Shown here piece after piece: positions 31,523 through 42,044 of a stretch of 62,452 bases of DNA (positions are counted from its first letter, which is position 1; each line of letters opens with the position of its first letter). The stretch is taken from the NCBI GenBank assembly GCA_023251535.1, contig JAHEYP010000020.1:1-62452 (forward strand), given 5' to 3'. A program made the position numbers and the translations under genes. The DNA comes from Bacteroidota bacterium (lineage in GTDB: Bacteria; Bacteroidota; Bacteroidia; AKYH767-A; OLB10). Below the pieces are notes generated by a model, which saw only the letters and a program-made list of their open reading frames with translations, did not search any database and was not told where the DNA came from.

Positions 31523-34345
31523 TCAAATAACGATATTAACGATTCGTCCAGGAACTACGATGAGTTTCTTAGGCGCTTCTTGCATGAATTTCTTTACTTC
31601 ATCCGATGTTAATACCGCTTGTTCTATTTCTTCTTTGCTGAGTTGCAATGATAATTTCAATTTCATTTTTACTTTTCCGTTGATCGATACCGGATACTCG
31701 AATTCGTTTTCGGTAAGGAATTCTTCTTTCCATTGCGGGAATGTTGCTCCCGTTACGCTTTCCGTATTTCCTAACTGCTCCCAAAGTTCTTCTGCAAAAT
31801 GCGGAGCATACGGACTCAAGATGATCATTAATGGTTCCAGTATCGCGCGCTTATTGCATTTTAAGTCGGTTAGTTCATTTACACATATCATAAAGTTACT
31901 GATTGTTGTGTTAAATGAAAAACGTTCTACGTCTTCTTCTACTTTTTTTATTGTCTTGTGAAGCGTTTTTAATTCTGCTTTCGTTGGCTCGTCGTTGCTT
32001 ACGTCGAAGTTATTGTCTTTGTCGTGGAATAGTCTCCATAGTCGACGAAGGAAGTTATGCACTCCGCTAATTCCTTGCGTGCTCCATGGCTTGCTTTGCT
32101 CCAATGGCCCAAGGAACATTTCATATAATCGCAATGTGTCGGCACCGTACTCTTCAATAATATCATCGGGAGTAACTACATTGAATTTACTCTTCGACAT
32201 TTTTTCTACTTCATTTCCTACTTTGTATTTGCCGTCTTCTAAAATGAATTCTGCATTCGCAAAGTCTTCTCTCCACGCTTTAAACGCTTCAATGTTTAAT
32301 TCATTGTTAGGAGCAATCGATATGTCAACATGCAATGCAGTTGTTTGATATTGATTTTTTAATCCCGACGATACAAATTGCTTCGTTCCATTAATACGGT
32401 ACACAAATGAACTTACTCCTTGAATCATTCCTTGGTTTATGAGCTTTTGTGCAGGCTCATTCATTGGTATGATTCCTAAGTCGTATAGGAATTTTGTCCA
32501 GAAGCGTACGTACAATAAGTGTCCAGTAGCATGTTCTGATCCTCCTAAATAAAAGTCGACATTCTTCCAATAGTTTACTGCTTCTTTCGATACCAATTCT
32601 TTGTCGTTATTAGCATCCATATAGCGCAAGAAGTACCAGCTCGATCCTGCCCATCCAGGCATCGTCGTAGCTTCGTATTCGTATTCGCCTTTGTATTTCC
32701 AATCTTTAGCTCTCGCTAAAGGAGGTTCTCCCGATTCTGTTGGTTGGTATTTGTCGATTTCAGGTAATATCAACGGCAGCTCACTCGCGTCTAACGTTTG
32801 CGGTATACCGTCTTTGTAATAAACAGGAATAGGTTCGCCCCAATAGCGTTGTCGTCCGAAGGCAGCATCGCGCAAGCGATAGTTTGTTCTTCCTTGTCCT
32901 ATTTTCTTGTTTTCGATTTCACTAATAGCAGTGGTGATAGCTGATTTAACTTCTTTACCGTTTAAGAATCCGGAGTTGATTAATGTTCCGTATTTCTCGT
33001 CGTACGATGCTACTTCATATCCTTCATGTGCTTTGTCGGCAGGTGCTTCTATCACTTGAAGAAAAGGTGAGCGTCCGAGTTGTTCAGTAAGTTGTGCTTC
33101 GAAATATTTTGCAAAGCCATAGTCGCGGCTATCGTGTGCTGGTACCGCCATCACTGCTCCAGTACCGTATCCTGCTAAAACATAATCGCCAATCCACACC
33201 GGAATTTTAGCTCCCGTAAACGGATGTATCACATAAGCTCCAGTGAATTGTCCGGAGATGCGTTTAACATCCGCCATTCTTTCACGTTCACTTCTATTCT
33301 TCGCCATCGTAACGTACTCGTCAACCGCATTTCGGTACTCCGCAACCGTTACCTTGTTCACTAATTCATGTTCAGGAGCAAGCGTTACAAATGAAACTCC
33401 GAAAATAGTATCTGGACGAGTAGTAAATACTTCAATCGTTTCTTCTCTACCTTCTAATTGGAAGACGATAGAAGTACCTTCACTTTTTCCGATCCAGTTA
33501 CGTTGTGCTTCTTTTATCGATTCCGACCAATCGAGTCCTTCGAGGTCGTTTAAGAGTCTGTCGGCATAAGCCGTAATGCGCAAACTCCATTGAGGCATCT
33601 GCTTACGCTCTACGGGATATCCGCCGCGCTCGCTTACTCCGTCTTTTACTTCGTCGTTGGCAAGAACTGTTCCTAAGGCAGGACACCAATTCACCCATGC
33701 TTCGCTCAAATAAGCTAAGCGGAAGTTTAAGAGAATGTCGGATTGTTTTTTCGCTGAAAAACTTTTCCATTCCTCAGCAGTGAATGATCCTACTTCTTGT
33801 TCGATATCACCAGTGAGGTATTGAGGCAATGAACACTGAAGTCCTTCTTTCTCGAAAGTTGCAATCAATTGAGAAATCGGTTCTGCTTTTTGAGTTACGT
33901 TGTTGTACCAGCTATGGAAAAGTTGGATGAATATCCATTGCGTCCATTTATAATATTCGGGTTCGCAAGTACGCACTTCTCTCGACCAATCGAAGCAAAA
34001 ACCGATTTTGTCGAGTTGTTCGCGGTATCTTTTAATATTTTGTTCGGTAGTAACTTTAGGATGTTGTCCTGTTTGAATAGCATACTGCTCGGCAGGTAAT
34101 CCGAAAGCATCGTATCCCATAGGATGTAAAACATTAAAGCCTTTCAAGCGCTTGTAACGCGAAACGATATCGGACGCGATATATCCAAGCGGGTGACCAA
34201 CATGTAGTCCGGCCCCAGAAGGGTAAGGAAACATATCGAGCACATAATACTTCTCACGAGAATTATCGATCTCTGTTTTATAGGTGCGGCGTTTTCTCCA
34301 TTCGTCTTGCCACTTCGCTTCAATAGCACTGAAATTATACTCCAT
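31523..34345 (-). CDS. leuS: Leucine--tRNA ligase
   Basis: 940 residues from ATG 34345 ([16 protein letters not shown]). The open frame continues 61 codons further but overlaps the divergent ftsX promoter and has no family similarity. Class I synthetase: HVGH version of HIGH in [19 protein letters not shown]1 editing domain with [13 protein letters not shown], tRNA/zinc-finger region, and KMSKS in [12 protein letters not shown]. There are insertions compared with the E. coli enzyme, as is usual in Bacteroidota. Likely co-transcribed with scpB and the DUF3108 gene. Confidence 0.97.
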   Translation of the reverse strand: MEYNFSAIEAKWQDEWRKRRTYKTEIDNSREKYYVLDMFPYPSGAGLHVGHPLGYIASDIVSRYKRLKGFNVLHPMGYDAFGLPAEQYAIQTGQHPKVTTEQNIKRYREQLDKIGFCFDWSREVRTCEPEYYKWTQWIFIQLFHSWYNNVTQKAEPISQLIATFEKEGLQCSLPQYLTGDIEQEVGSFTAEEWKSFSAKKQSDILLNFRLAYLSEAWVNWCPALGTVLANDEVKDGVSERGGYPVERKQMPQWSLRITAYADRLLNDLEGLDWSESIKEAQRNWIGKSEGTSIVFQLEGREETIEVFTTRPDTIFGVSFVTLAPEHELVNKVTVAEYRNAVDEYVTMAKNRSERERMADVKRISGQFTGAYVIHPFTGAKIPVWIGDYVLAGYGTGAVMAVPAHDSRDYGFAKYFEAQLTEQLGRSPFLQVIEAPADKAHEGYEVASYDEKYGTLINSGFLNGKEVKSAITTAISEIENKKIGQGRTNYRLRDAAFGRQRYWGEPIPVYYKDGIPQTLDASELPLILPEIDKYQPTESGEPPLARAKDWKYKGEYEYEATTMPGWAGSSWYFLRYMDANNDKELVSKEAVNYWKNVDFYLGGSEHATGHLLYVRFWTKFLYDLGIIPMNEPAQKLINQGMIQGVSSFVYRINGTKQFVSSGLKNQYQTTALHVDISIAPNNELNIEAFKAWREDFANAEFILEDGKYKVGNEVEKMSKSKFNVVTPDDIIEEYGADTLRLYEMFLGPLEQSKPWSTQGISGVHNFLRRLWRLFHDKDNNFDVSNDEPTKAELKTLHKTIKKVEEDVERFSFNTTISNFMICVNELTDLKCNKRAILEPLMIILSPYAPHFAEELWEQLGNTESVTGATFPQWKEEFLTENEFEYPVSINGKVKMKLKLSLQLSKEEIEQAVLTSDEVKKFMQEAPKKLIVVPGRIVNIVI

Positions 34346-34512
34346 AATGTACATTAAAATAAGGAGCACGAAGGTAACAAAAAGGAAGGGTCTGTAAAGA
34401 GGGGAGAGGCCAAGAATGGCGAAAAATCGGGACAAAAGATTATCAAATGATGAAATTTGGCCCTTCAACCGACACATTTCGCTGTAAAATAGGTTTTTCG
34501 GGTCACTGTAAT

Positions 34513-34520
34513 TACTTTTG
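34513..34520 (+). promoter_or_regulatory. ftsX operon -7 box (TACTTTTG)
   Basis: Exact TAnnTTTG, 15 bp before the ftsX ATG at 34536. Confidence 0.65.
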
Positions 34521-34535
34521 CGCCGCATTCACGGT

Positions 34536-35408
34536 ATGACAGAAGAAAAAAGCTTAGTACGAAAATCCCGTCGCTCGTCGCGGTTATCGACTATCGTCAG
34601 CATTACATTAGTCTTGTTCCTGTTGGGTACATTAAGTGTTTTGTTGTTACATGCCAATAAGTTGTCGGATTATCTGAAAGAGAATATTGAGATCTCTTTA
34701 GTTATCCAGCCTGATGCTGATAGTCTGACAGTGAATGAGTTATATCAAAGAGTAAAGTCGACGAACTACGTGAAGGAAGTTACTTTGATCAGCAAAGAGC
34801 AAGCGGCGGAAGAGTTGAAAAAAGAGTTAGGCGAAGACTTCGTTACGTTTTTAGGGTATAACCCATTGTACCCAAGTATCAATATGCGATTACGCAGTGA
34901 TTTTGCCGATACGCAAACGATTGAAAGTTTTATCAGCTCGGTAAAGTCCAACCCAGCGGTGAAAGAAGTACAATACCAAGCATCTTTAGTAGAGAGTTTA
35001 AACAGAAATGTAAAGACGATCTCGTGGATATTAGTCGGTTTTAGCATATTATTAACTTTAGTAGCGGTGGCGTTGATCAATAATACGATCAGAATTTCGT
35101 TATATGCTAAGCGACTGCTTATAAAAAGTATGTTGTTGGTAGGAGCAACCAAAGGATTTATCCGCAAGCCATTCTTGATTAACAGTGTGGTAAACGGGAT
35201 TATCGGAGCGGTAGCGGCTATCGGATTATTAACAGCATTATTTTATTTCGGGGAGCAGAAAATCCCTGAATTATCCCTCATCCGCGACATGCAGTTGATG
35301 GGAATAGTAGCTGGATTATTAGTGTTCTTGGGAATATTCCTTTCATTGATTTGTACCTTGTTTGCGGTGAATAAGTACCTTCGCTACCGAACAGAAGATC
35401 TATATTAA
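34536..35408 (+). CDS. ftsX: Cell division protein FtsX
   Basis: 290 residues from ATG 34536 (MTEEKSLVRKSRRSSRL). Four membrane segments: one after the basic N-terminus, then a periplasmic domain (about 50-165, with the usual ISLVIQPDADSL and VKEVTLISKEQAAEEL segments), then three C-terminal ones. FtsX with the ATPase FtsE transmits signals to cell-wall hydrolases at the septum; ftsE is not adjacent, as is common in Bacteroidota. First gene of the ftsX-DUF3098-uppP-truB operon (gaps of 2 to 6 bp). Confidence 0.92.
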   Translation: MTEEKSLVRKSRRSSRLSTIVSITLVLFLLGTLSVLLLHANKLSDYLKENIEISLVIQPDADSLTVNELYQRVKSTNYVKEVTLISKEQAAEELKKELGEDFVTFLGYNPLYPSINMRLRSDFADTQTIESFISSVKSNPAVKEVQYQASLVESLNRNVKTISWILVGFSILLTLVAVALINNTIRISLYAKRLLIKSMLLVGATKGFIRKPFLINSVVNGIIGAVAAIGLLTALFYFGEQKIPELSLIRDMQLMGIVAGLLVFLGIFLSLICTLFAVNKYLRYRTEDLY

Positions 35409-35411
35409 ACA

Positions 35412-35687
35412 ATGGCAAAGTCAGTAGTTGACAAAAAAGCGGCGGTGAAAGAAACGCCTACAGCCGATAGAGCAGATTTCGCCTTCGGAAAAGAGAATTA
35501 CCGCTTATTTATTGCGGCAATTGCAATTATTATTGTTGGATATGCTTTAATGTCGGGAGGTAAAACAACCGATCCTAAGATTTTCAACGAAGAAATTTTC
35601 AGCTTCCGAAGAATTACTTTGGCTCCAATTGTGGTGTTAGCGGGATATGTGTTAGGAGTTTATGCCATCGTAAAAAAGGCTGATTAA
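35412..35687 (+). CDS. DUF3098 family small membrane protein
   Basis: 91 residues with two membrane segments (about 32-50 and 72-88). The FAFGKENYRLFIAAIAIIIVGYALMSGG stretch and FSFRRITLAPIVVLAGYVLG match DUF3098, a Bacteroidota-restricted family found between ftsX and uppP. Function unknown; constant linkage suggests an envelope or division role. Confidence 0.88.
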   Translation: MAKSVVDKKAAVKETPTADRADFAFGKENYRLFIAAIAIIIVGYALMSGGKTTDPKIFNEEIFSFRRITLAPIVVLAGYVLGVYAIVKKAD

Positions 35688-35693
35688 TAGAGT

Positions 35694-36503
35694 ATGAAAT
35701 TATTTGAAGCGATTATTCTTGCTATTGTAGAAGGGCTAACCGAGTTTTTACCGGTGTCTTCTACAGGGCATATGATTATTGCCTCATCCTTAATGGGGAT
35801 TGCGGAAGATCCGTTTACGAAAGCGTTTACGGTGGCAATTCAGTTTGGTGCTATCCTTTCTGTGGTAGTGCTTTATTTCAAGCGATTTTTTCAGTCGATG
35901 AATTTCTATTATAAGTTGTTGGCAGCTTTTATACCTGCTGCTATTCTAGGTAAATTACTCGACGATTATATTGATGCATTGCTAAGCAATGTGTTGGTTG
36001 TCGGATTTACACTACTTGCTGGAGGTGTTGTTTTAGTATTTATTGATGTGTTAGTGAAGAATAGCGATCGCGATGATAGTGTAGATGATATCACTTACCC
36101 CGATGCAATAAAAATTGGATTGTTTCAATGTATTGCCATGATTCCGGGAGTATCGCGATCAGCAGCTACAATTATTGGAGGTATGGCACAGAAATTTAGT
36201 CGCAAAACAGCAGCCGAATTCTCTTTCTTCTTAGCAGTGCCTACCATGTTTGCCGCTACCGTTTATAAGCTTTATAAGTTTTATAAAACGATGGAAGTGG
36301 CAGGAACAGGATTTACAAAAGATCAGTTGTTGTTATTAGGAGTAGGAAATATTGTTGCCTTTTTAGTGGCACTTTTAGCTATAAAATCATTTATTACTTT
36401 CCTTACTAAATACGGATTCAGAGTATTCGGATACTATCGTATTGTAGTAGGTATTGCCATCATCATTCTGTTTATTGCGGGAGTCGATTTAAAAATCCTT
36501 TAA
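35694..36503 (+). CDS. uppP: Undecaprenyl-diphosphatase
   Basis: 269 residues, about eight membrane segments. Recycles undecaprenyl pyrophosphate for peptidoglycan and O-antigen synthesis. Signature motifs are [16 protein letters not shown] near the start and [14 protein letters not shown] in the middle, which carry the catalytic Glu, His and Arg residues. Also known as BacA. Confidence 0.95.
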   Translation: MKLFEAIILAIVEGLTEFLPVSSTGHMIIASSLMGIAEDPFTKAFTVAIQFGAILSVVVLYFKRFFQSMNFYYKLLAAFIPAAILGKLLDDYIDALLSNVLVVGFTLLAGGVVLVFIDVLVKNSDRDDSVDDITYPDAIKIGLFQCIAMIPGVSRSAATIIGGMAQKFSRKTAAEFSFFLAVPTMFAATVYKLYKFYKTMEVAGTGFTKDQLLLLGVGNIVAFLVALLAIKSFITFLTKYGFRVFGYYRIVVGIAIIILFIAGVDLKIL

Positions 36504-36505
36504 GA

Positions 36506-37192
36506 ATGGTAACTCCTCCTCCTGTTGGTGATCCGGGTGAAGTAATTCCGGTGAATAAGCCGCTTACGTGGACATCCTTCGATGTTGTTAAAAAGCTTAA
36601 GGGAATTATCAAAGCAAAGAAAATCGGACATGCGGGAACGTTAGATCCTTTGGCTACCGGATTATTGGTGATTTGTACGGGAAAAAAGACGAAGACTATT
36701 CCTATGATTCAAGATGCTGAGAAAGAATACACCGGCACCTTTTATTTAGGAGCGACTACGCCATCGTTCGATAAAGAAACGGACCACGACAAAGAATTTC
36801 CCATCGATCATATCACCAGAGAAATGGTAGATGAAGCCGTTTTGAAGTTAACTGGTCCGATTATGCAAGTGCCTCCCATGCATTCTGCAGTAAAGAAAGA
36901 TGGCAAAAGAGCTTACGAAATTGCCCGAAAAGGAGAAACTGTTGAGTTAGCTGCCAAGCCTGTCGTGATCAAAGAATTTGAGATTACAAACTACCAACTG
37001 CCTGAAATTCACTTTAGAATAGTTTGTACAAAAGGAACCTATATCCGCTCTTTAGCGCGTGATTTGGGCGAACTCTTACACAATGGAGCGCACCTTACTT
37101 CGCTTTGTAGAACAAGAATCGGCGATTATAAACTCTCGGAAGCATTTGAAATAGAGGAGCTTAGAGAGAAATATAAAAAAGAAGCAGAGTAA
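36506..37192 (+). CDS. truB: tRNA pseudouridine(55) synthase
   Basis: 228 residues. [17 protein letters not shown], the catalytic aspartate in [23 protein letters not shown], the [19 protein letters not shown] strand and [18 protein letters not shown] are all TruB motifs. It lacks the C-terminal PUA domain of longer homologues. Starts 2 bp after uppP. Confidence 0.95.
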   Translation: MVTPPPVGDPGEVIPVNKPLTWTSFDVVKKLKGIIKAKKIGHAGTLDPLATGLLVICTGKKTKTIPMIQDAEKEYTGTFYLGATTPSFDKETDHDKEFPIDHITREMVDEAVLKLTGPIMQVPPMHSAVKKDGKRAYEIARKGETVELAAKPVVIKEFEITNYQLPEIHFRIVCTKGTYIRSLARDLGELLHNGAHLTSLCRTRIGDYKLSEAFEIEELREKYKKEAE

Positions 37193-37311
37193 AAATACTG
37201 CTATTTTGTTAACTAATTGATTATTAGTTGTCTGCGAAAAAATAAAGTTTTTATTACTTGATAGTCAGGCGTTTAAGTGCCTCATTTTAGTATTTCGCCC
37301 CCTTGTTGATG

Positions 37312-37319
37312 TATCTTTG
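37312..37319 (+). promoter_or_regulatory. queA-ispD promoter -7 box (TATCTTTG)
   Basis: Exact consensus. The queA ATG chosen lies 96 bp downstream; the intervening sequence is open in frame but has no family similarity. Confidence 0.6.
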
Positions 37320-37415
37320 CAGTCCCGAAATAGTGAATTTCTTACAAATTTACTCAGGGGATTGCTGCTGAAACGTTCGGCAGAATATACACCTATTAAA
37401 AAGCCCGTAAGCTGT

Positions 37416-38468
37416 ATGAAATTATCTCAGTTTAAGTTTAACTTCAATGAGAAGTTACTTGCCACTCACCCGACTCCTAACAGAGATGAGTCAAGATTAA
37501 TGGTGGTACACCGCACAACCGGTAAAATTGAGCACAAAGTTTTTAAAGACATTATCGATTATTTCGATGATGGCGACGTATTAGTGCTAAACAATACAAA
37601 AGTATTTCCTGCGAGATTGTATGGTAATAAAGAAAAGACCGGTGCTAAAATCGAGGTTTTCTTATTACGTGAATTAAATGCAGAGAGTAAACTGTGGGAT
37701 GTTTTAGTTGATCCTGCAAGAAAAATCCGTATCGGTAATAAGTTATATTTCGGCGACGACGATATGTTAGTTGCAGAGGTAATCGACAATACTACATCGC
37801 GCGGAAGAACATTGCGTTTCTTATTCGACGGTACTTCTGAAGAGTTCCGTGCAGTAATTGAACAACTCGGACAAACACCACTTCCTAAATACATTAAACG
37901 CAAGGCTGAAAACGCCGATAAAGATCGTTACCAAACGGTGTATGCGCGTAATGAAGGAGCTGTTGCAGCACCAACTGCAGGATTGCATTTTAGTCGCGAA
38001 TTATTAAAGCGCTTAGAGTTAAAAGGATGTAATTTGGCAGAAGTAACACTTCACGTAGGATTAGGAACTTTCCGTCCTGTAGAAGTAGAAGATCTTACGA
38101 AACATAAGATGGATTCTGAGCAATTCTCTATCACCCAAGATGCAGTTGATATTGTAAACAAAGCGAAAGCGGCGAAGAAAAATATCTGCGCGGTAGGTAC
38201 CACTTCGATGCGTTGCATCGAAACATCGGTATCAACGATGGGAGAGTTAAAGCCGAATGCAGGATGGACCAACAAGTTCATTTTCCCTCCATACGATTTC
38301 AGTATCGCGAATATGATGATCACTAACTTCCACATGCCTGAATCAACTTTATTGATGATGACAACAGCTTTCGGAGGATATGATTTGATTATGGAAGCAT
38401 ATCGTGTGGCACAAAAAGAAAAATATCGTTTCTACAGCTATGGCGATGCCATGTTGATTTTAGATTAA
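37416..38468 (+). CDS. queA: S-adenosylmethionine:tRNA ribosyltransferase-isomerase
   Basis: 350 residues from ATG 37416 ([19 protein letters not shown]). Builds epoxyqueuosine on tRNA. Diagnostic segments: [75 protein letters not shown] and [17 protein letters not shown]. Its stop codon shares one base with the ispD start (TAATG), so the two are coupled. Confidence 0.95.
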   Translation: MKLSQFKFNFNEKLLATHPTPNRDESRLMVVHRTTGKIEHKVFKDIIDYFDDGDVLVLNNTKVFPARLYGNKEKTGAKIEVFLLRELNAESKLWDVLVDPARKIRIGNKLYFGDDDMLVAEVIDNTTSRGRTLRFLFDGTSEEFRAVIEQLGQTPLPKYIKRKAENADKDRYQTVYARNEGAVAAPTAGLHFSRELLKRLELKGCNLAEVTLHVGLGTFRPVEVEDLTKHKMDSEQFSITQDAVDIVNKAKAAKKNICAVGTTSMRCIETSVSTMGELKPNAGWTNKFIFPPYDFSIANMMITNFHMPESTLLMMTTAFGGYDLIMEAYRVAQKEKYRFYSYGDAMLILD

Positions 38469-39130
38469 TGAGAAAAACAGCAATAATCGTAGCTGGTGGG
38501 CAGGGCATCCGAATGCAGGGTACCCTGCCCAAACAGTTTTTAGCCATCTCTGGTGAGCCTGTTCTCTTTCATACGTTGCGTAAGTTCAATCATGATAGCA
38601 TTCGTATTATTTTGGTGATGAACGAAGCTTGGATCGACTATTGGAACGACCTCATTCGTGAATTTGAGTTTGAAGTTCAACATGAAGTTATTGCAGGAGG
38701 AAGAAGTCGTGCGATGTCGGTGTTAAACGGATTGAATCTTACCGATGATCATTCGTTAGTTGCAGTACATGACGCAGTTCGTCCCTTGGTAAGCGAAACT
38801 CTCATTCAGGAACTCTACAACCAAGCAGTAACTCATAAAGCAGTGATTCCTGTAGCCCCAGTAAAAGACAGCTTACGAATTGTTGATGGTAATACCAGTA
38901 AAGCCGTTGCGCGCGATAATTATAGAGCAGTACAAACTCCCCAAGTATTTCATGCTTCACTCTTGAAAGAGGCCTTTAAACAAGAAGGCTATGAGAATTT
39001 TACCGACGAAGCATCACTGGTAGAAGCCAACGGACAAGCGATTTATTTAGTTCCGGGAGAAGATTCCAATATTAAAATTACAGTTCCTGCCGATTTAGTT
39101 TTTGCCGAAGCCATGCTGCTCAAACCGTAA
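38468..39130 (+). CDS. ispD: 2-C-methyl-D-erythritol 4-phosphate cytidylyltransferase
   Basis: 220 residues. Third step of the MEP isoprenoid pathway. IIVAGGQGIRMQGTLPKQFLAI is the nucleotide-binding start; VAVHDAVRPLVS and NYRAVQTPQVFHASLL are conserved catalytic and binding segments, and TDEASLVE carries the late Asp. It means the organism makes isoprenoids by the MEP route; no carotenoid genes are in this window. Confidence 0.95.
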   Translation: MRKTAIIVAGGQGIRMQGTLPKQFLAISGEPVLFHTLRKFNHDSIRIILVMNEAWIDYWNDLIREFEFEVQHEVIAGGRSRAMSVLNGLNLTDDHSLVAVHDAVRPLVSETLIQELYNQAVTHKAVIPVAPVKDSLRIVDGNTSKAVARDNYRAVQTPQVFHASLLKEAFKQEGYENFTDEASLVEANGQAIYLVPGEDSNIKITVPADLVFAEAMLLKP

Positions 39131-39278
39131 GATTTTACGCATTTAAGCAATTTTCTATCATATTTTACGTCTTATCTTTATAGACAGCACTTCGTATATG
39201 CGGAATGGAATCGACATATACCTTCATGAATTTCTAATGTGGTTTCTGCGCGACAAAACGTTGTCACGAATATTAACA

Positions 39279-39286
39279 TAAGTTTG
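39279..39286 (+). promoter_or_regulatory. -7 box (TAAGTTTG) of the carboxypeptidase gene
   Basis: Exact TAnnTTTG, 61 bp before the ATG. The leader contains an inverted repeat ACGGTA-N5-TACCGT (39304-39320). Confidence 0.6.
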
Positions 39287-39347
39287 TGTAAATTGATTTA
39301 CTCACGGTATGGTTTACCGTACTTGAAAAAGGTATCATTGTAAAATC

Positions 39348-41030
39348 ATGAAATTAATCCATTCAATAAAGTCACTGCAAAAATCGCTCGCTGTATTCGG
39401 CGTGATGATGGCTTTGTTGCTTTCAGGAAATTTCGCTGTTGCCGACAATACTACGTCATGGACAGACACACTGGCTTACCGTCAGTATTACTCTTTCAAG
39501 CCTGAGTTAATCCCGGGAATCGTTTCAAACGAAAGTGAAATTCGTGCGGGCCTACTTTACGATGTTGATCGTGATCGCATCGTTTGGGAAAAGGATATGG
39601 ATTATTCATACCCTATCGCTTCGCTTACCAAAATGATGGTCGGTTTATTAGCGGTGGAGGATATTGAAGCAGGAAAAGTTTGCTGGGACGATAAGATCAC
39701 TGTTACTCGCACCTTCCGTAAAAAGATTCGACGCCGTCGCTATACTTCGTATACTGTTGAGGAGAATTATTCTCTTGAAGATTTGTTGAAGATGGCTATG
39801 GTTGGATCACACAATGAAAGCACAGTATGGATTGCAAAACATTGTGAGGGATCGCTTGAAGCTTTTGTTCAGCGAATGAATAAAAGAGCTTTTGAGTTAG
39901 GGATGATCAAAACGCAGTACAGTAATCCTTCAGGCTTGCCTGCCATCATCGATGAACTCGATAACAGCGCATCACCACGTGATCTGTTAGTTTTAGGATT
40001 AGAGATCATGAAGCATCCTAAGTTGGTAGATATCACTTCTATTCCTTATGCTACAGTAACTAATGGTAAAGGGAAGCAGACCTATAGAAATCATAATGGT
40101 TTAGTGATTAACTACAATCAGGAAGTTGACGGAATTAAAACAGGATTTACACGTGCTGCAGGATTTTGTTTAGTATCTACTTGTACTCGCGGTGGACATC
40201 GTTTGATGTCGGTGGTTTTAGGATGTCGTAGTCCTTGGGTGCGCAACGGACTTGTTGCATCAATGATTAATACATATTTCGATGCAATCAAACTTGGAAG
40301 ACTTGGTGAAGCTCCTGTTGACGGATATGAATCGAGAGCATTCTTAGATAGCGTTGACAGAGGCTTAGCGATGATCACTCCTTTGGTAGAACCGAAGGCG
40401 AAGGATTCGTCGGATGAGTCGTATGCTTATACTTACAAAACCGTAACACAGAAAGTTCGCAAGACACATACCGTTCGTAGAGGAGATAGTTTAGGAAAGA
40501 TAGCCGATCGCTATGATGTTGCAATGGCGGATTTAAAAAAGTGGAATCGACTGAAGAAAAATACGATCACACCAGGACAAAAGCTTGCAATTTATTCAAT
40601 CGTAAAAAGAAGAATTCCTGTTAAGTTAGTAATTGATCCAGAAGAATCGGTAGCCGATAATCTTCCTTCACCTGATGAAGCCGAAGAGCAAGAAACGATT
40701 GTGAAAAGTGTACATGCAGTTCATGATAAAAATGAAAATGCAGTAGTAGAAAGAACAGAGCAACACGAAGAAAAAATTGCGGAAGATACAGCATCATCTG
40801 AAAGAGAAGAGCCGGTAGTAGTAAAACAAAATAGAGTTTCGGCAAAAGTAAAAGTAGCTGCAAATAAAAAATCGTCTTTTATTTATCACGTAGTACAACC
40901 TGGTGATACTTTGTGGAATATTGCTCAACGTTACCAAGCGAATGTTGATCAAATTAAAAAAGTAAACCGTATCAGTAATTCACGCTCATTAAAAAGCGGA
41001 ACAAGAATTAAGATACCTGTTAAAGGTTAA
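39348..41030 (+). CDS. D-alanyl-D-alanine carboxypeptidase (PBP5/DacA type) with two LysM domains
   Basis: 560 residues. Signal peptide ending near residue 31. The serine peptidase S11 domain (about 55-300) has all three penicillin-binding motifs: S92-x-x-K95 (ASLTK), S154-x-N156 (SHN) and K264-T-G ([11 protein letters not shown]). Then LysM 1 ([18 protein letters not shown], about 378-425), an acidic glutamate-rich linker of ~80 residues, and LysM 2 ([18 protein letters not shown]) to the C-terminus. Trims stem peptides in peptidoglycan while held by LysM. The S11-linker-2xLysM layout is less common than plain DacA. Confidence 0.92.
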   Translation: MKLIHSIKSLQKSLAVFGVMMALLLSGNFAVADNTTSWTDTLAYRQYYSFKPELIPGIVSNESEIRAGLLYDVDRDRIVWEKDMDYSYPIASLTKMMVGLLAVEDIEAGKVCWDDKITVTRTFRKKIRRRRYTSYTVEENYSLEDLLKMAMVGSHNESTVWIAKHCEGSLEAFVQRMNKRAFELGMIKTQYSNPSGLPAIIDELDNSASPRDLLVLGLEIMKHPKLVDITSIPYATVTNGKGKQTYRNHNGLVINYNQEVDGIKTGFTRAAGFCLVSTCTRGGHRLMSVVLGCRSPWVRNGLVASMINTYFDAIKLGRLGEAPVDGYESRAFLDSVDRGLAMITPLVEPKAKDSSDESYAYTYKTVTQKVRKTHTVRRGDSLGKIADRYDVAMADLKKWNRLKKNTITPGQKLAIYSIVKRRIPVKLVIDPEESVADNLPSPDEAEEQETIVKSVHAVHDKNENAVVERTEQHEEKIAEDTASSEREEPVVVKQNRVSAKVKVAANKKSSFIYHVVQPGDTLWNIAQRYQANVDQIKKVNRISNSRSLKSGTRIKIPVKG

Positions 41031-41044
41031 TAAACATCAAAACC

Positions 41045-41605
41045 ATGTATAAATTCTTTTGTGCTATTGTGGTTTCAGGACTACTTAGCTTTCAGGCATT
41101 GGCGCAAGCTCCAAAATCGACAGCAAGAATGCCGATTGACGAAACTTCGAAATTGATTACTTATGCTAAAGTAAATGAAGTAGCAGGTCAATCGAAAGAT
41201 GTTTTGTTTGATCGTGCTTTAGAATGGGCAATGGGGTACTATAAAAATCCTACCGATGTAATTCGCGAGAAAGACAAAGAAGGAGGAAAGATGGTTTGTA
41301 AAGCACGTTATAAAATTTCTAATCCTCCAGATAAAAAAGGACTATCGACCGATGCAGGATTAGTGCAATACACTTTAAACATCCAATTTAAAGAAGGACG
41401 TTATAAATACGAACTCACTGAAATAAATTGGAAGCAGATTTCTTATTATCCTGCCGAAAAATGGATGGATACTGCTAATGCATATTACAAACCTGAATTC
41501 GAATTTTATCTCCAGCAAGTAGACCAACAATCGAAAGAAATTTTAAAATCACTCGAGAAAGCCTGCGCGGTGGCGAAAGCAGCGAATGCAAAAGATAATT
41601 GGTAA
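41045..41605 (+). CDS. DUF4468 domain-containing exported protein
   Basis: 186 residues. Signal peptide MYKFFCAIVVSGLLSFQALAQ. Domain pattern MPIDETSKLITYAKVNEVAGQSKDVLFDRALEWAMGYYKNPTDVI...KARYKI matches the DUF4468 (TBP-like fold) opening. Function unknown. 14 bp after the carboxypeptidase gene, so probably co-transcribed. Confidence 0.82.
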   Translation: MYKFFCAIVVSGLLSFQALAQAPKSTARMPIDETSKLITYAKVNEVAGQSKDVLFDRALEWAMGYYKNPTDVIREKDKEGGKMVCKARYKISNPPDKKGLSTDAGLVQYTLNIQFKEGRYKYELTEINWKQISYYPAEKWMDTANAYYKPEFEFYLQQVDQQSKEILKSLEKACAVAKAANAKDNW

Positions 41606-41630
41606 AAATGGATTTTGAATTTTGAATTTA

Positions 41631-41693
41631 GGATTTAGGATTTAGGATTTTTATGTTCTTAGTTCTTAGTTCTTAGTTCTTAGTTCTTAGTTC
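41631..41693. repeat. Heptamer tandem repeats GGATTTA and GTTCTTA
   Basis: GGATTTA nearly three times (41631-41650) and GTTCTTA five times (41655-41689) plus GTTC. Simple repeats of the slippage-prone kind. Confidence 0.85.
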
Positions 41694-41826
41694 GGCGAAG
41701 CCGTTGAGGGTTCGAAGTTTGAGATTCGAGGATGCCAAATTGGGCAGACGAATTTAAACTTAAGCGGAAAGTTTAAGCATACAGGAAATAATTGTGCACA
41801 ACCTTGGTGCCGATAGTTATAGATTA

Positions 41827-41866
41827 TTTTTACTTAATTCAACAAAATTTTTGAGTTAAGTAAAAA
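41827..41866. repeat. AT-rich inverted repeat, 16-bp arms
   Basis: TTTTTACTTAATTCAA (41827-41842) pairs with 41851-41866, with one G-U and an 8-nt loop. It could end transcription from both sides, but the stem is nearly GC-free. Confidence 0.6.
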
Positions 41867-42044
41867 CGAAGGCTTAGAGGAAAAGATGTTTTTATTTCAT
41901 AAAACATGACGAGCAATTTTTTTTAACTTATTTGTTGTGAAAATGGAGGTTTGTTCTCAACAACAAAAAAACCAAAAATAATTTTTATTTGGTGATGATA
42001 ATTATAAAATTATTTCGAACATCGGAACATCTATTATCTATAAC

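Larger units (their letters stand above)
41606..42044. other. 439-bp AT-rich intergenic region between convergent genes
   Basis: Holds two short heptamer tandem arrays and a long inverted repeat (listed separately). No promoter or gene is evident. Confidence 0.6.

Noticed and set aside
31506..31961. 151-codon plus-strand open frame
   Set aside because: Antisense to the C-terminal part of leuS.
34346..34528. 61-residue N-terminal extension of leuS
   Set aside because: Homologues begin at [13 protein letters not shown] and the extension runs through the ftsX promoter.
39304..39320. ACGGTA-N5-TACCGT as a protein-binding operator
   Set aside because: Short inverted repeat in the leader with no second copy in the window; mentioned only in the promoter entry.
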